Source: Oscillospiraceae bacterium MB08-C2-2
GTDB lineage: Bacteria; Bacillota; Clostridia; Oscillospirales; Ruminococcaceae
Length of the DNA: 64,000 bases
Assembly (NCBI GenBank): GCA_035621215.1
Contig: CP141729.1
Span: 704,944 to 768,943, forward strand
Reading direction: 5' to 3'
The notes under the pieces: model-generated
Database searches by the model: none
What the model was told of the DNA's origin: nothing
Seen by the model: only the letters and a program-made list of their open reading frames with translations
Made by a program: the position numbers and the translations under genes
In this document: positions 25,818 through 33,591 of the stretch, piece by piece
Layout: each line of letters opens with the position of its first letter
How positions within the stretch are numbered: position 1 is the stretch's first letter

Positions 25818-26321
25818 TTAAAGAAGGATCACAACCACTGCAAGGCCTCCTAAAAGCCCGAGGCTCTGGTAAAGCTTTCCGCTTTTTTGGCTGTTGGCTC
25901 TGGCCTTTTCCAGCCGTTCTTCCAGCAGCTTGCGGGTATAAGAAATAAATTGAAGCTGGCCCTCTAAATCGGTAACCCCAAGATTTTGGGATAAAGCCGC
26001 CACGACACGGGCATCCTCCTTATCCAGACCGCTGTTGGTCAGGGAAAGAGCCTTGGGCCAACAAAGGGCAAAACGTTCACCTTTTTGGATTGCAGTTAAG
26101 GTATGCTGTATGTAATCCAACCGATTAAAGGGCTCCTGCCCACCCACGGCTTCTATCAGCCTGTTGATGGGAGGCTGTAAAAAAGCAAGCCGGTCATACA
26201 GACTATCCATAAGTCGAATGGCTGTTTCCAAAGCCGCTGCCCGCTCCCGCAAGGAGGAAGCCATCAGGTGCCCTGTCATCCATCCGCACAGAATCAGCAG
26301 AACCATTCCCGAAATTTTCAC
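25818..26321 (-). CDS. spoIIIAB: Stage III sporulation protein AB
   Basis: 167-residue protein with an N-terminal membrane helix (MVLLILCGWMTGHLMASS), a long helical soluble domain related to GspF-like fold, and a C-terminal membrane helix (YQSLGLLGGLAVVVIL). Start is a GTG (26319-26321) after an AGGTGAT-like ribosome site; it aligns with the start of the B. subtilis protein. Its first 119 bp overlap the 3' end of spoIIIAA in another frame, an unusually long overlap for this operon. Confidence 0.9.
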   Translation of the reverse strand: MKISGMVLLILCGWMTGHLMASSLRERAAALETAIRLMDSLYDRLAFLQPPINRLIEAVGGQEPFNRLDYIQHTLTAIQKGERFALCWPKALSLTNSGLDKEDARVVAALSQNLGVTDLEGQLQFISYTRKLLEERLEKARANSQKSGKLYQSLGLLGGLAVVVILL

Positions 26322-27276
26322 CAAGCAAATCACCTGCTTCCAAAACATCAACAATCTGTCCCGGCGTTTCCGCCCGGCCCAGTAGAACCACTTTATCAAA
26401 GGCCCCCTGCTCCAGCAGGCGGCGAAGCTGCGGACGGCGCATAAGCTCCTGCGGGCTTGCTCCATGGGCGCTGGCGACCAGCTTAACACCGCAGCCCACA
26501 CTATCCAGAAGGCTGTCTGCCTCCTTGCTGGAACCAATTTCATCACAAACAACCACCTGTGGGGAAAGGGTGCGTATAGCCGTTAGAATCCCCTCTCCTT
26601 TTGGGTAACCGCTGAGAATATCACAGCAGGCCCCCAAATCATTTTGGGGAAGCCCGGCAGATACCGCCCCCAGTTCGCACCGTTCATCCACCACAGCAAC
26701 CTTGTAGTAGTTTCCCAGCTGCCCATCAGCCAGCATCCGGGCTAAATCACGCAGCAGGGTGGTTTTGCCGCTGGAAGGAATTCCGGCCACCAATACACTG
26801 CAAAGACCGTTTGCAAACACCCTTTCTGCCAGCTCCCCAGCCGCTCCCTTCATCTCCCGGGCAATGCGCAGATTAACAGAGGTTACATCCCGCACATTGG
26901 CCAGCACTCCGTCGGTTACCACGGCTGTGCCGCAGATGCCTGCCCGGTGACCGCCTTCTACAGCGATAAAACCGTTTTTAAACTCCTGCTGGTGGCTGTG
27001 AATGGAATAATCACATAGAGTAATTACACAATCCTCTAAATCCCGCAGGGTGATTATAAAGCTGTTTGCATCCGGAAACCGGCTTGGATGCCCCTCGTGA
27101 TCCACGAAAAGGCAGCCCTCCCCACTGACCAGTGTAAGAGGCTTGCCTACCCTAAGACGCACCTCAAAGGCCGATTCTCTTACTTTTTCCGGCAGTGCCA
27201 GCAGCACTCTGCATACCCGATGGCTGAGAAAAGAAACAGCCTGATCAAATCGCCGTGTTCCAACAAGCTCCTGCAA
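26203..27276 (-). CDS. spoIIIAA: Stage III sporulation protein AA (secretion-type ATPase)
   Basis: 357-residue cytoplasmic AAA/VirB11-like ATPase thought to power the SpoIIIA channel. Walker A AGIPSSGKTT (Lys171), Walker B VVVCDEIG, and ASAHG are visible. The start is a TTG (27274-27276) with GGAGG 7 bases upstream. The family is about 300-330 residues; here the last 39 residues, after VLEAGDLLG, run out of frame over the start of spoIIIAB and look unconserved (rich in Gly, Ser, Asp), so a frameshift or loss of the old stop is possible. First gene of the operon. I found no convincing sigma-E promoter upstream. Confidence 0.93.
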   Translation of the reverse strand: MQELVGTRRFDQAVSFLSHRVCRVLLALPEKVRESAFEVRLRVGKPLTLVSGEGCLFVDHEGHPSRFPDANSFIITLRDLEDCVITLCDYSIHSHQQEFKNGFIAVEGGHRAGICGTAVVTDGVLANVRDVTSVNLRIAREMKGAAGELAERVFANGLCSVLVAGIPSSGKTTLLRDLARMLADGQLGNYYKVAVVDERCELGAVSAGLPQNDLGACCDILSGYPKGEGILTAIRTLSPQVVVCDEIGSSKEADSLLDSVGCGVKLVASAHGASPQELMRRPQLRRLLEQGAFDKVVLLGRAETPGQIVDVLEAGDLLGENFGNGSADSVRMDDRAPDGFLLAGAGSGFGNSHSTYG

Positions 27277-27400
27277 GTCTACGCCTCCTATCCCAGATGA
27301 CTGTATTTTGATTCCCGAATCATAAAGAGGGATAAACCATTTGCTATTTAAAGAGTATTAGGCTTTGTCCATTTTTAGAACCCAAGTTATGCCCCAAAAA

Positions 27401-27446
27401 GATAAAAAAAGATCCGCTCCTTGAGAAAGCTCTCAACAAAGCGAAT
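27401..27446 (-). terminator. Rho-independent terminator after xylB
   Basis: Minus strand: GATTCGCT...GAG CTTT CTC...AGCGGATC stem followed by T7. T-rich sequence also follows on the plus side. The 27277-27400 stretch between xylB and spoIIIAA shows no other feature. Confidence 0.65.
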
Positions 27447-27475
27447 CCTTTTTATAAGGTTATTTCAGATGGGAT

Positions 27476-28999
27476 TTACAGGCTGCTCAGCCTTTCAAAA
27501 TGAGGCTTGAGGCTGGGATAAAGGCTTACATATTCCTCATAGTAGCGGTTATAAAGCTCTGCGTTGGCCGAATTAGGGGCACAGTGCTTATCGGTGGTGA
27601 CCAGACGGTCGCAGCCCTCCTCCACCGAGGAAAACAGCCCGGCTCCCACGCCGGCCAGAATGGCCACACCCAGTGCGGGGCCTTCCTTGGAGGCAACGGT
27701 GCGCACAGGGCAGCCGTAGAGATCAGCCATCATCTGCCGCCAGAGGCTGCTGGTTCCGCCACCACCGCAGGCAATCATATCCCCTACCTGCACACCCATG
27801 CTCTTTAGGATTTCATAGCAATCCCGCAGAGAGTAGGTGACGCCCTCCATAACCGCCCGAATCAGAGCCGCCTGATCATGAATAGCGGAAAGGCCGAAAA
27901 ATACGCCCCGGCAGTTTGGGTTCAGGTGGGGGGTTCTTTCCCCCATCAGGTAAGGGAGATACAGCAGACGGTTGGAACCGGCCGGTACCTGTTCCGCCAT
28001 GGAATCCATGAGATAATAGGGGTCCTTACACTGCTCCTTGGCCTGCGCCAGTATATCCCGGCAGAAGTTGTTGCGGAACCATTGGAGGCTCAGCCCCGCC
28101 CCTTGGGTCACGCCCATTACATGCCAAGCTCCCGGAACGGCACAGCAGAAGGTATGCACCCGGCCTGCCGGGTCAATCTGCATTTTGCTGGTGTGGGCAA
28201 AAACCACACCGGAGGTGCCAATGGTGGTGAAAGCAGTATCATCCCGCACCACACCGGTGCCCACTGCGGCTGCGGCGTTATCCCCGGCGCCGCCCACCAC
28301 CAGAGTGGAGGTGGAAAGCCCAGTCAGCCGTGCAGCTTCCGAATGGACAGTGCCTGTGACCTCCGGGGATTCGTAAACCTTTGCCAGCAGAGCCGGGTCG
28401 ATATCCAGCTTTTCCAGCACTTCCGCTGACCAGTTCCGGGCGCCCACATCCAGCAGCTGCATACCGGAGGCATCCGAAACCTCGGTGGCAAATTCCCCGG
28501 TCAGCATATAGCGTATGTAATCCTTGGGAAGCAGTATGTGGCGGCAGCGGGCGTAGAGCTCCGGCTCGTTGTTTCGTACCCACAGGATTTTAGAGGCAGT
28601 AAATCCCGTAAGAGCGGGATTGGCTGTGATTTCAATAAGCCGCTGAGCACCCACCTTGTCGGTGATTTCAGCGCATTCTTTGCTTGTGCGCTGGTCACAC
28701 CAGATAATAGAGCGGCGCAGCACCTCACCATTTTTATCCAGCATTACAAGGCCGTGCATTTGGCCCGAAATGCCGATGGAAACCACCGATTCCTTATCCA
28801 CACCGCTTTTTTCCAGAACAGCCCCAATGGTGTTCATAGCGGCGCGCCACCAGTCCACAGGCTCCTGCTCCGCCCAGCCGTTGTGGGGCTGATACAGAGG
28901 GTATTCCTCCGCCGCGGAAGCCATCACTGTTCCTTCCTGTGAGAATAAAACAGTTTTGGTTCCAGAAGTGCCCAAATCGATGCCCAACAAATATTTCAT
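27476..28999 (-). CDS. xylB: Xylulokinase
   Basis: 507-residue FGGY-family kinase that phosphorylates D-xylulose to xylulose 5-phosphate. N-terminal LLGIDLGTSGTKTVLF, GISGQMHGLVMLD (the MHG typical of xylulokinase), WCDQRT, and C-terminal ACGGGGTSSLWRQMMADLYG. Full length. No xylA or transporter is adjacent, so it may serve pentose salvage as a lone gene. It has a near-consensus promoter and its own terminator. Confidence 0.95.
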   Translation of the reverse strand: MKYLLGIDLGTSGTKTVLFSQEGTVMASAAEEYPLYQPHNGWAEQEPVDWWRAAMNTIGAVLEKSGVDKESVVSIGISGQMHGLVMLDKNGEVLRRSIIWCDQRTSKECAEITDKVGAQRLIEITANPALTGFTASKILWVRNNEPELYARCRHILLPKDYIRYMLTGEFATEVSDASGMQLLDVGARNWSAEVLEKLDIDPALLAKVYESPEVTGTVHSEAARLTGLSTSTLVVGGAGDNAAAAVGTGVVRDDTAFTTIGTSGVVFAHTSKMQIDPAGRVHTFCCAVPGAWHVMGVTQGAGLSLQWFRNNFCRDILAQAKEQCKDPYYLMDSMAEQVPAGSNRLLYLPYLMGERTPHLNPNCRGVFFGLSAIHDQAALIRAVMEGVTYSLRDCYEILKSMGVQVGDMIACGGGGTSSLWRQMMADLYGCPVRTVASKEGPALGVAILAGVGAGLFSSVEEGCDRLVTTDKHCAPNSANAELYNRYYEEYVSLYPSLKPHFERLSSL

Positions 29000-29038
29000 A
29001 TCTATTTCCTTCCTGCTCCAACTTTTGGTATTTTAATT

Positions 29039-29067
29039 ACTATACTGCCCTGAATGGACGCTGTCAA
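29039..29067 (-). promoter_or_regulatory. Sigma-A promoter of xylB
   Basis: Minus strand TTGACA (29062-29067), 17-bp spacer, TATAGT (29039-29044); 39 bp before the xylB ATG. No catabolite-response element could be picked out by eye. Confidence 0.7.
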
Positions 29068-29122
29068 GGTGATTGGCAGGGGTTTATGCGGTCAATACTC
29101 CCTATGAATGGAGGGACCGGCA

Positions 29123-29326
29123 ATGGATACAAAACACTACTATGGCTTATGGCTTCTGATGATTCCGGTGGTGCCTCTGCTGACAGCGGGGCTTCTGCTT
29201 CTTCTGCGATTTCAGCCCACCGGTTACTATCTTCTGGTGAGCGGTCTTTTCAGCCTGTGGATTCTGGTCAGGGCATTGGGGCGGGCCTATAACCCGAAAA
29301 AAGAGGAAAAAACCGAGGAGCTTTAA
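29123..29326 (+). CDS. Small two-helix membrane protein of unknown function
   Basis: 67 residues (MDTKHYYGLWLLMIPVVPLL opening) with two hydrophobic segments at about residues 8-28 and 34-52 and a charged tail (NPKKEEKTEEL). GGAGGG lies 7 bases before the ATG at 29123, and a strong terminator follows, which together argue for a real gene. No family recognised. Confidence 0.6.
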   Translation: MDTKHYYGLWLLMIPVVPLLTAGLLLLLRFQPTGYYLLVSGLFSLWILVRALGRAYNPKKEEKTEEL

Positions 29327-29365
29327 GAACTCAAGCACTCAACTTAATAAGAATATCCCTATTTT

Positions 29366-29406
29366 AAAAATCCCCGCAGGACTTTTTTAGTTCTGCGGGG
29401 ATTTTT
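29366..29406 (+). terminator. Rho-independent terminator
   Basis: 14-bp stem AAAAATCCCCGCAG / CTGCGGGGATTTTT with T-run, 40 bp after the small membrane protein gene. The stretch 29407-29509 shows nothing further. Confidence 0.85.
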
Positions 29407-29509
29407 CCGGCCTAAAGCTTATGATTAAAATTGTAGCAAATATCAGGCTCCTACGAAGAAAACGAATGAGGAGACCTGTGTTGGCTCGTGGAGATTTTGA
29501 TTTATTTTC

Positions 29510-29539
29510 TTGACGTCTATAAAATATGTATGCTATACT
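29510..29539 (+). promoter_or_regulatory. Putative promoter of the methyltransferase-MarR fusion gene
   Basis: TTGACG (29510-29515), 18-bp spacer, TATACT (29534-29539). Overlaps the CTAAC-type inverted repeats directly downstream. Confidence 0.6.
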
Positions 29540-29563
29540 AACAAATAGTTAGAAGCGGCTAAC
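29538..29563 (+). promoter_or_regulatory. Candidate MarR operator: CTAAC/GTTAG half-sites
   Basis: Three alternating half-sites: CTAAC (29538-29542), GTTAG (29548-29552) and CTAAC (29559-29563). The first pair forms CTAACAAATAGTTAG, the size and AT-rich character of known MarR-family operators, and covers the end of the -10 box and the start site. Autoregulation by the MarR domain encoded downstream is inferred. Confidence 0.5.
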
Positions 29564-29599
29564 CACTGTTTTATTTAAAGCAAGGAGGCTTTTGAAACA

Positions 29600-31036
29600 A
29601 TGTATAACATGGAGAACAATCCAAGCCGATACTATAAAATAATGCACAACTACCAAGAGGCACAATTGCTTTTTGCGGCCATTCGCCTGAATGTATTTTC
29701 TCATCTGGATACACCTGCAACAGCAGAGGCGGTTGCGGCAGCACTTAACTGTGACAAAAGACAAATTAAGCTGCTGTTGTTATCTCTTGCTTCCTGCGGA
29801 TGGGTAAACAGGCAAGGGGATTTTTATACAAATACGCCGGAGACCAAAGATTTCTTATCACGAAGCAGTGAAGTGTTCTTGGGCGACGCTTTGCTTTTTC
29901 GTGAGAATATGACTTCTCTGGCGCAATTGGAGCAAAAAGTAAAGTCTGCCGATTCTCCGAGCAAACCAATTTATGATTTTTCAGAAATGGCAAAAATTTC
30001 GATTCCCGAAATGTATACCGGGCGCCTGCAAACGTTTTTAAGTCAGATGAAAAAGCTGTATCCTGATTTTGAACGGCCGCTTCGGTTGTTGGATTTGGGT
30101 GGTGGAACCGGTATCTTAGCCATTGAATTTGCCAAGCACTTCCCAAACAGCAGGGCGACTATTTTTGAAAGCCCCGATGTAGTGGAAGTTACAAGGGGTA
30201 TTGTCTCACAGCATCATCAAGAGCAGAAGGTGGATGTTATTGCGGGAGATTTTAACACAGATTCTCTCGGCGGCCCTTATGATGTAATCATCGCTTCCGG
30301 TATCTTGAATTTTATAAAAGGCGATTTGTCTGACTTTATTCAAAAGTTATCGGATTCTATAGCAGATGGCGGCTATTTGATGATCGTTGGACAATATGCG
30401 GATCATGAGCAGGATGCCCCAAGCAATATGCTAGGTTGGCTTTCGGGCTTGCTGAGCGGCATTCCCCTCCCCCCCAATCGCCAGGAGATTGCAAAAGCAG
30501 TGCTGCAGGCAGGTCTTACAGCTGTTGACCGTATGGACGATAATCGCTACGAGGGGCAGCTATACCGCAAGGGAGAAATGGCTTGCCACATTTGTTCGGG
30601 CGATGTCATTCGTTCTTTTATTGAGTTAACCGAACAGATAGCCAACAGCAGAACCAATATTCTTAGCTTTGGCAGCCAGGATATGACCTTTTACCGGGGT
30701 GAAATTCACATCATTAAGATGATTGGTGATTTCCCGGGCATCCACAGTGCCGAGCTTGCCCGAAAATTTGGAATTACCCGCCCTGTAGTTCATAAAACCC
30801 TTCAAAAATTATCTGAACGTGGGTTGATCAACAAAGAGGATGATACTGAGGATAAAAAGCGCAGTTTGCTTTATCTGACAGAAAAAGGAGAGTTAGCCTA
30901 CCATGAGCACGAGAAATACCATGACGAAAACGACAAGGCTCTTTTTGATTTCCTTGCAGATATGCCGGGCGATAAATTAAGCGCCATCGATGGGTTTCTC
31001 AATCATGCGATTGGTTTGATTAAAAACCATGCGTGA
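29600..31036 (+). CDS. O-methyltransferase-like domain fused to a C-terminal MarR-type regulator
   Basis: 478-residue fusion. Residues about 15-95 form the dimerisation winged helix of plant/bacterial small-molecule O-methyltransferases (LLFAAIRLNVFSHLDTPATA, LLLSLASCGWV). Residues about 110-340 form the SAM-binding Methyltransf_2 fold with LDLGGGTG (164-171) and FESPDVV, and GDFNTDSLGGPYDVI. Residues about 367-478 are a MarR winged helix (IHSAELARKFGITRPVVHKT, LINKEDDTEDKKRSLLYLTE). AAGGAGG lies 11 bases before the ATG. The catalytic His of many O-methyltransferases is not clearly placed, so SAM or ligand sensing rather than catalysis is possible. It is more AT-rich than neighbouring xylB and stands alone between two terminators. 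Confidence 0.85.
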   Translation: MYNMENNPSRYYKIMHNYQEAQLLFAAIRLNVFSHLDTPATAEAVAAALNCDKRQIKLLLLSLASCGWVNRQGDFYTNTPETKDFLSRSSEVFLGDALLFRENMTSLAQLEQKVKSADSPSKPIYDFSEMAKISIPEMYTGRLQTFLSQMKKLYPDFERPLRLLDLGGGTGILAIEFAKHFPNSRATIFESPDVVEVTRGIVSQHHQEQKVDVIAGDFNTDSLGGPYDVIIASGILNFIKGDLSDFIQKLSDSIADGGYLMIVGQYADHEQDAPSNMLGWLSGLLSGIPLPPNRQEIAKAVLQAGLTAVDRMDDNRYEGQLYRKGEMACHICSGDVIRSFIELTEQIANSRTNILSFGSQDMTFYRGEIHIIKMIGDFPGIHSAELARKFGITRPVVHKTLQKLSERGLINKEDDTEDKKRSLLYLTEKGELAYHEHEKYHDENDKALFDFLADMPGDKLSAIDGFLNHAIGLIKNHA

Positions 31037-31062
31037 TTCAGTGAGGCAATAACATATGTCGC

Positions 31063-31112
31063 AGAAGATAAAAGCCTGACCTCAATATAACGAGGTCAGG
31101 CTTTTATCTTCT
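31063..31112. terminator. Strong rho-independent terminator
   Basis: 21-bp stem beginning AGAAGATAAAAGCCTGACCT at 31063 and mirrored at 31092-31112, 8-nt loop. It lies between the convergent fusion gene and ytvI-like gene. The T content inside the arms makes it usable from both sides. Confidence 0.75.
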
Positions 31113-31202
31113 CTGTCGGTCATTACAAGAAAAACTATTCCAAAACTGAAATACAACAACTTGCAGAAAAAAGGAAAAAATAACACTTGACAGGCCGAGA
31201 AA

Positions 31203-32315
31203 CTAAATCACTTCTGTTGGAGACTCTGAATCCGGTTCTTCTTTTTTAAACTGAAGCACACCATCTTTAAAAAGGCTGACCACTGTCTGGGTGATGATGG
31301 GGAACAAAATCATGCCGCCAACCCCAATGGTGCGAAAGCCGATATAAATACACACAATGGTAACCAGTGGGTGAAGACCCAGTTGATCGCCCACCACACG
31401 AGGCTCCACAATGTTGCGCACCAGTGTGATGATGCCATAAAGGGTTAACAATCCCACAGCCAGCGGAAAATTCATGCGGGCCAGTTCAATGGCAACCCAA
31501 GGCAGCAGGATTGTACCACAGCCGAAAACGGGCAGAATATCAATCAAAGCAATGAGCAAAGCCAGTAAAATAGAGTTTTTAACCCGCAGAACACTCAACC
31601 CAATGGAAAGCTCCACAAAGGTCATAGACATCAAAATTAGATAAGCTTTTAAATATTTACCCACTGTTCCGGCAGTATGCAGGCGAATTTCATCCACCAG
31701 CCTGCTGTAGCGCCGAGGAATCTGCCTGACCAAAAAAGCGGTTATTTCTTCATGCCCCATGCTGATAATGATGGAGGACATAATTGTAAAGATCAGAGAA
31801 AGCAAAAACGAAGGGATTTTGCTGGTGGTGCTGCCCAGCCAGCTCAGTGCTGTGGAAGAAACCGAAGAAAGGCTGTTTTGAATATAGATGAGAATTTGAT
31901 CGAATACCGTTTCTGTGCTGTAAATTAAGTCGGGAGAAATGCGCCCCAACAATCCGCTGATAAATTCATTAAGTGAAGCAAGCCCCGGCTGGAGAGTCTG
32001 CGCATAAAAGACAGGGAGAGAACTCACCAGACTTTTACCCGCAGAAAAAAGCCGACTGCTTAGCAAAATGAAAAGAAGAACCAAGATGCCATAGCCCACC
32101 ACCACCACAATAAAACCGGCCATTCTTTTATGGATAGGGGTGTGCTTGACTAACAGATTCACTACAGGCTTAAAAAGCAGAGCAATGAGATACCCCAGAA
32201 TAAATGGCATAAGCCACGGCACCAAATACTTAAAGGTTGCCAGAATGAGGGCCCCTACCAACACAAAATAGAATGTGTTTATAATAAAGGCACGGCGTTT
32301 TTCAATTGTATTCAT
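31203..32315 (-). CDS. AI-2E family transporter (YtvI/PerM-like permease)
   Basis: 370-residue polytopic membrane protein with about eight hydrophobic segments. It opens with two helices (FILGYLIALLFKPVVNLLVK), a long extracytoplasmic region, and the conserved C-terminal core (ILPVFGCGTILLPWVAIELAR, VEPRVVGDQLGLHPLVTIVC). YtvI in B. subtilis is a sporulation-linked member; other members export AI-2 or act as ion antiporters, so the substrate is open. The ribosome site GAGGG precedes the ATG. Confidence 0.87.
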   Translation of the reverse strand: MNTIEKRRAFIINTFYFVLVGALILATFKYLVPWLMPFILGYLIALLFKPVVNLLVKHTPIHKRMAGFIVVVVGYGILVLLFILLSSRLFSAGKSLVSSLPVFYAQTLQPGLASLNEFISGLLGRISPDLIYSTETVFDQILIYIQNSLSSVSSTALSWLGSTTSKIPSFLLSLIFTIMSSIIISMGHEEITAFLVRQIPRRYSRLVDEIRLHTAGTVGKYLKAYLILMSMTFVELSIGLSVLRVKNSILLALLIALIDILPVFGCGTILLPWVAIELARMNFPLAVGLLTLYGIITLVRNIVEPRVVGDQLGLHPLVTIVCIYIGFRTIGVGGMILFPIITQTVVSLFKDGVLQFKKEEPDSESPTEVI

Positions 32316-32472
32316 TTTGTATACCCTCTTTTTTTTACCCGGAGTCTGTTGTGAGAAGCGCTCAGCAGATCCATCTCTTGCGGTTTATTGGATTAAAGTG
32401 CATTTTTTATAATAAAGACCAGATGGTTGTCTTTTATTTCATTCTATTCATAAATTGGCATATTTGTTCTTA

Positions 32473-32481
32473 AGTATAGCA
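32473..32481 (-). promoter_or_regulatory. Putative extended -10 promoter for the ytvI-like gene
   Basis: Minus-strand TGCTATACT, a -10 box (32473-32478) with TGn extension and no good -35; about 160 bp before the ATG. Confidence 0.4.
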
Positions 32482-32797
32482 TAAATTCAGGTAAAATTTT
32501 TAGAATTTTTTTGAACTTTTCTTTTCATTCTGTCAAATTCAGTCGTATACCAGAGTAATAGACAAATTTCGATAGGCTGTTGCTATGATAACCTTACCCA
32601 CCAACATTAAAGCATCAAACCCTTACCTGCTGTCTTTCCGAGGGGCCGACCTGTTCTTTTGTCTTGGAGAAGTACTTATTCTTGAGCCAGTGTTTTATTT
32701 CCGTATCTGCAATAGAATAGAAATATACTACAGTATGCCCTGCCCTGTCCAGCTTATGACCAGATGTATAGAAAGACAGAAGGGTGCACAACGATAA

Positions 32798-32887
32798 ACC
32801 AGAGCGATATTTTGCCGGGATTTGGTGACGGCTATTGATTCGCTGATTCAGGAATGCGGCAGATCTGTGTATCAAAATTCTGCTTAA
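32798..32887 (+). pseudogene. Possible 3' remnant of a lost gene
   Basis: A 29-codon open stretch ending in TAA reads like a real protein C-terminus (AIFCRDLVTAIDSLIQECGR, then SVYQNSA) but has no start or upstream body; stops precede it in frame. A hairpin resembling a terminator follows at 32892-32924. The parent family was not recognised. The rest of 32482-33020 holds no supported gene. Confidence 0.3.
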
Positions 32888-32891
32888 CTAA

Positions 32892-32924
32892 AAATCGACT
32901 TGTCGCTAACAGACAGGCCGATTT
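32892..32924 (+). terminator. Terminator-like hairpin after the gene remnant
   Basis: Arms AAATCGACTTGTC and GACAGGCCGATTT with a 7-nt loop and one mismatched column; only a short T-rich tail follows. Confidence 0.4.
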
Positions 32925-33020
32925 GTTGTATATGCATCAAATCCGCTTGTGTTTGCTCTAATCTTTCAAATGGCCGCATATCCTTTTCATATACCAAATG
33001 TTTTGAGGAGGATTGCTTTC

Positions 33021-33527
33021 ATGAAATCCATATCCCCAGATCAGTATATCTTGGATGAACCCTATCCCAAGGTTATCCTCCAGCCTTCTGATCGAAAATA
33101 CGCCTGCATGCTTTCGGATATCTACGCCGGAAAGGGTTCTGAAACCACGGCCATTGCCCAGTATCGTGTTCATGTGCATTACCTAACAGATCTGCCGCAA
33201 ATTCACAAGGCGTATGAAGGGATTGCCGGGGCGGAAATGATCCACCAAGATCTTCTTGGAAACCTGATTTGTGAAATGGGCGCCTCCCCTATCCTTCTCT
33301 CCGGTGTAACCAATTGCTATTGGAATGGCATATTCCCAGATTATCAGTGCCGCCTGCCCGCCATTTTAGAGTCGGATGCCCAGGGCGAGCGGAACGCAAT
33401 TGCTCATTATACCCGAATTGCAAATTGTGTAACCAATACAAGTCTGCAAGCACTGATCTATCGAATCATACAGGATGAACAGCTCCACCTGAAATTTTTA
33501 TTATCCTTGCTGGATGAATATGAATAG
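33021..33527 (+). CDS. Ferritin-like domain protein
   Basis: 168-residue four-helix protein of the ferritin-like (bacterioferritin/rubrerythrin-type) superfamily. Candidate metal ligands occur as AGAEMIHQDLLGNL (E..H), SDAQGERNAIAHY (E) and IQDEQLHLKFL (E..H); the first helix has AIAQYRVH, with Gln where many members have Glu. Start at ATG 33021 has GAGGAGG 9 bases upstream. It neighbours peroxide-defence and manganese-catalase-like spore-coat genes, consistent with a metal or redox role (inference). Confidence 0.75.
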   Translation: MKSISPDQYILDEPYPKVILQPSDRKYACMLSDIYAGKGSETTAIAQYRVHVHYLTDLPQIHKAYEGIAGAEMIHQDLLGNLICEMGASPILLSGVTNCYWNGIFPDYQCRLPAILESDAQGERNAIAHYTRIANCVTNTSLQALIYRIIQDEQLHLKFLLSLLDEYE

Positions 33528-33538
33528 CCTTCAGTAAA

Positions 33539-33568
33539 AGCGGGGAAACGCATATGCGTTTCCCCGCT
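33539..33568. terminator. Perfect 30-bp palindrome between convergent genes
   Basis: Uninterrupted palindrome with half AGCGGGGAAACGCAT, centred on CATATG. It lies between the converging ferritin-like and reductase genes and probably ends transcription from both, although no T-run follows on either side. Confidence 0.6.
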
Positions 33569-33591
33569 CCATCTGTTTCAGACCAAAAAAA

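Noticed and set aside
27277-27360. Sigma-E promoter for spoIIIAA
   Set aside because: Expected from biology, but no pair of GTCATATT- and CATACAAT-like boxes with correct spacing could be read.
32585-32875. Two overlapping 70- and 86-codon frames on opposite strands
   Set aside because: Neither has a ribosome site or family resemblance; only the 29-codon C-terminal-like stretch was kept, as a possible remnant.
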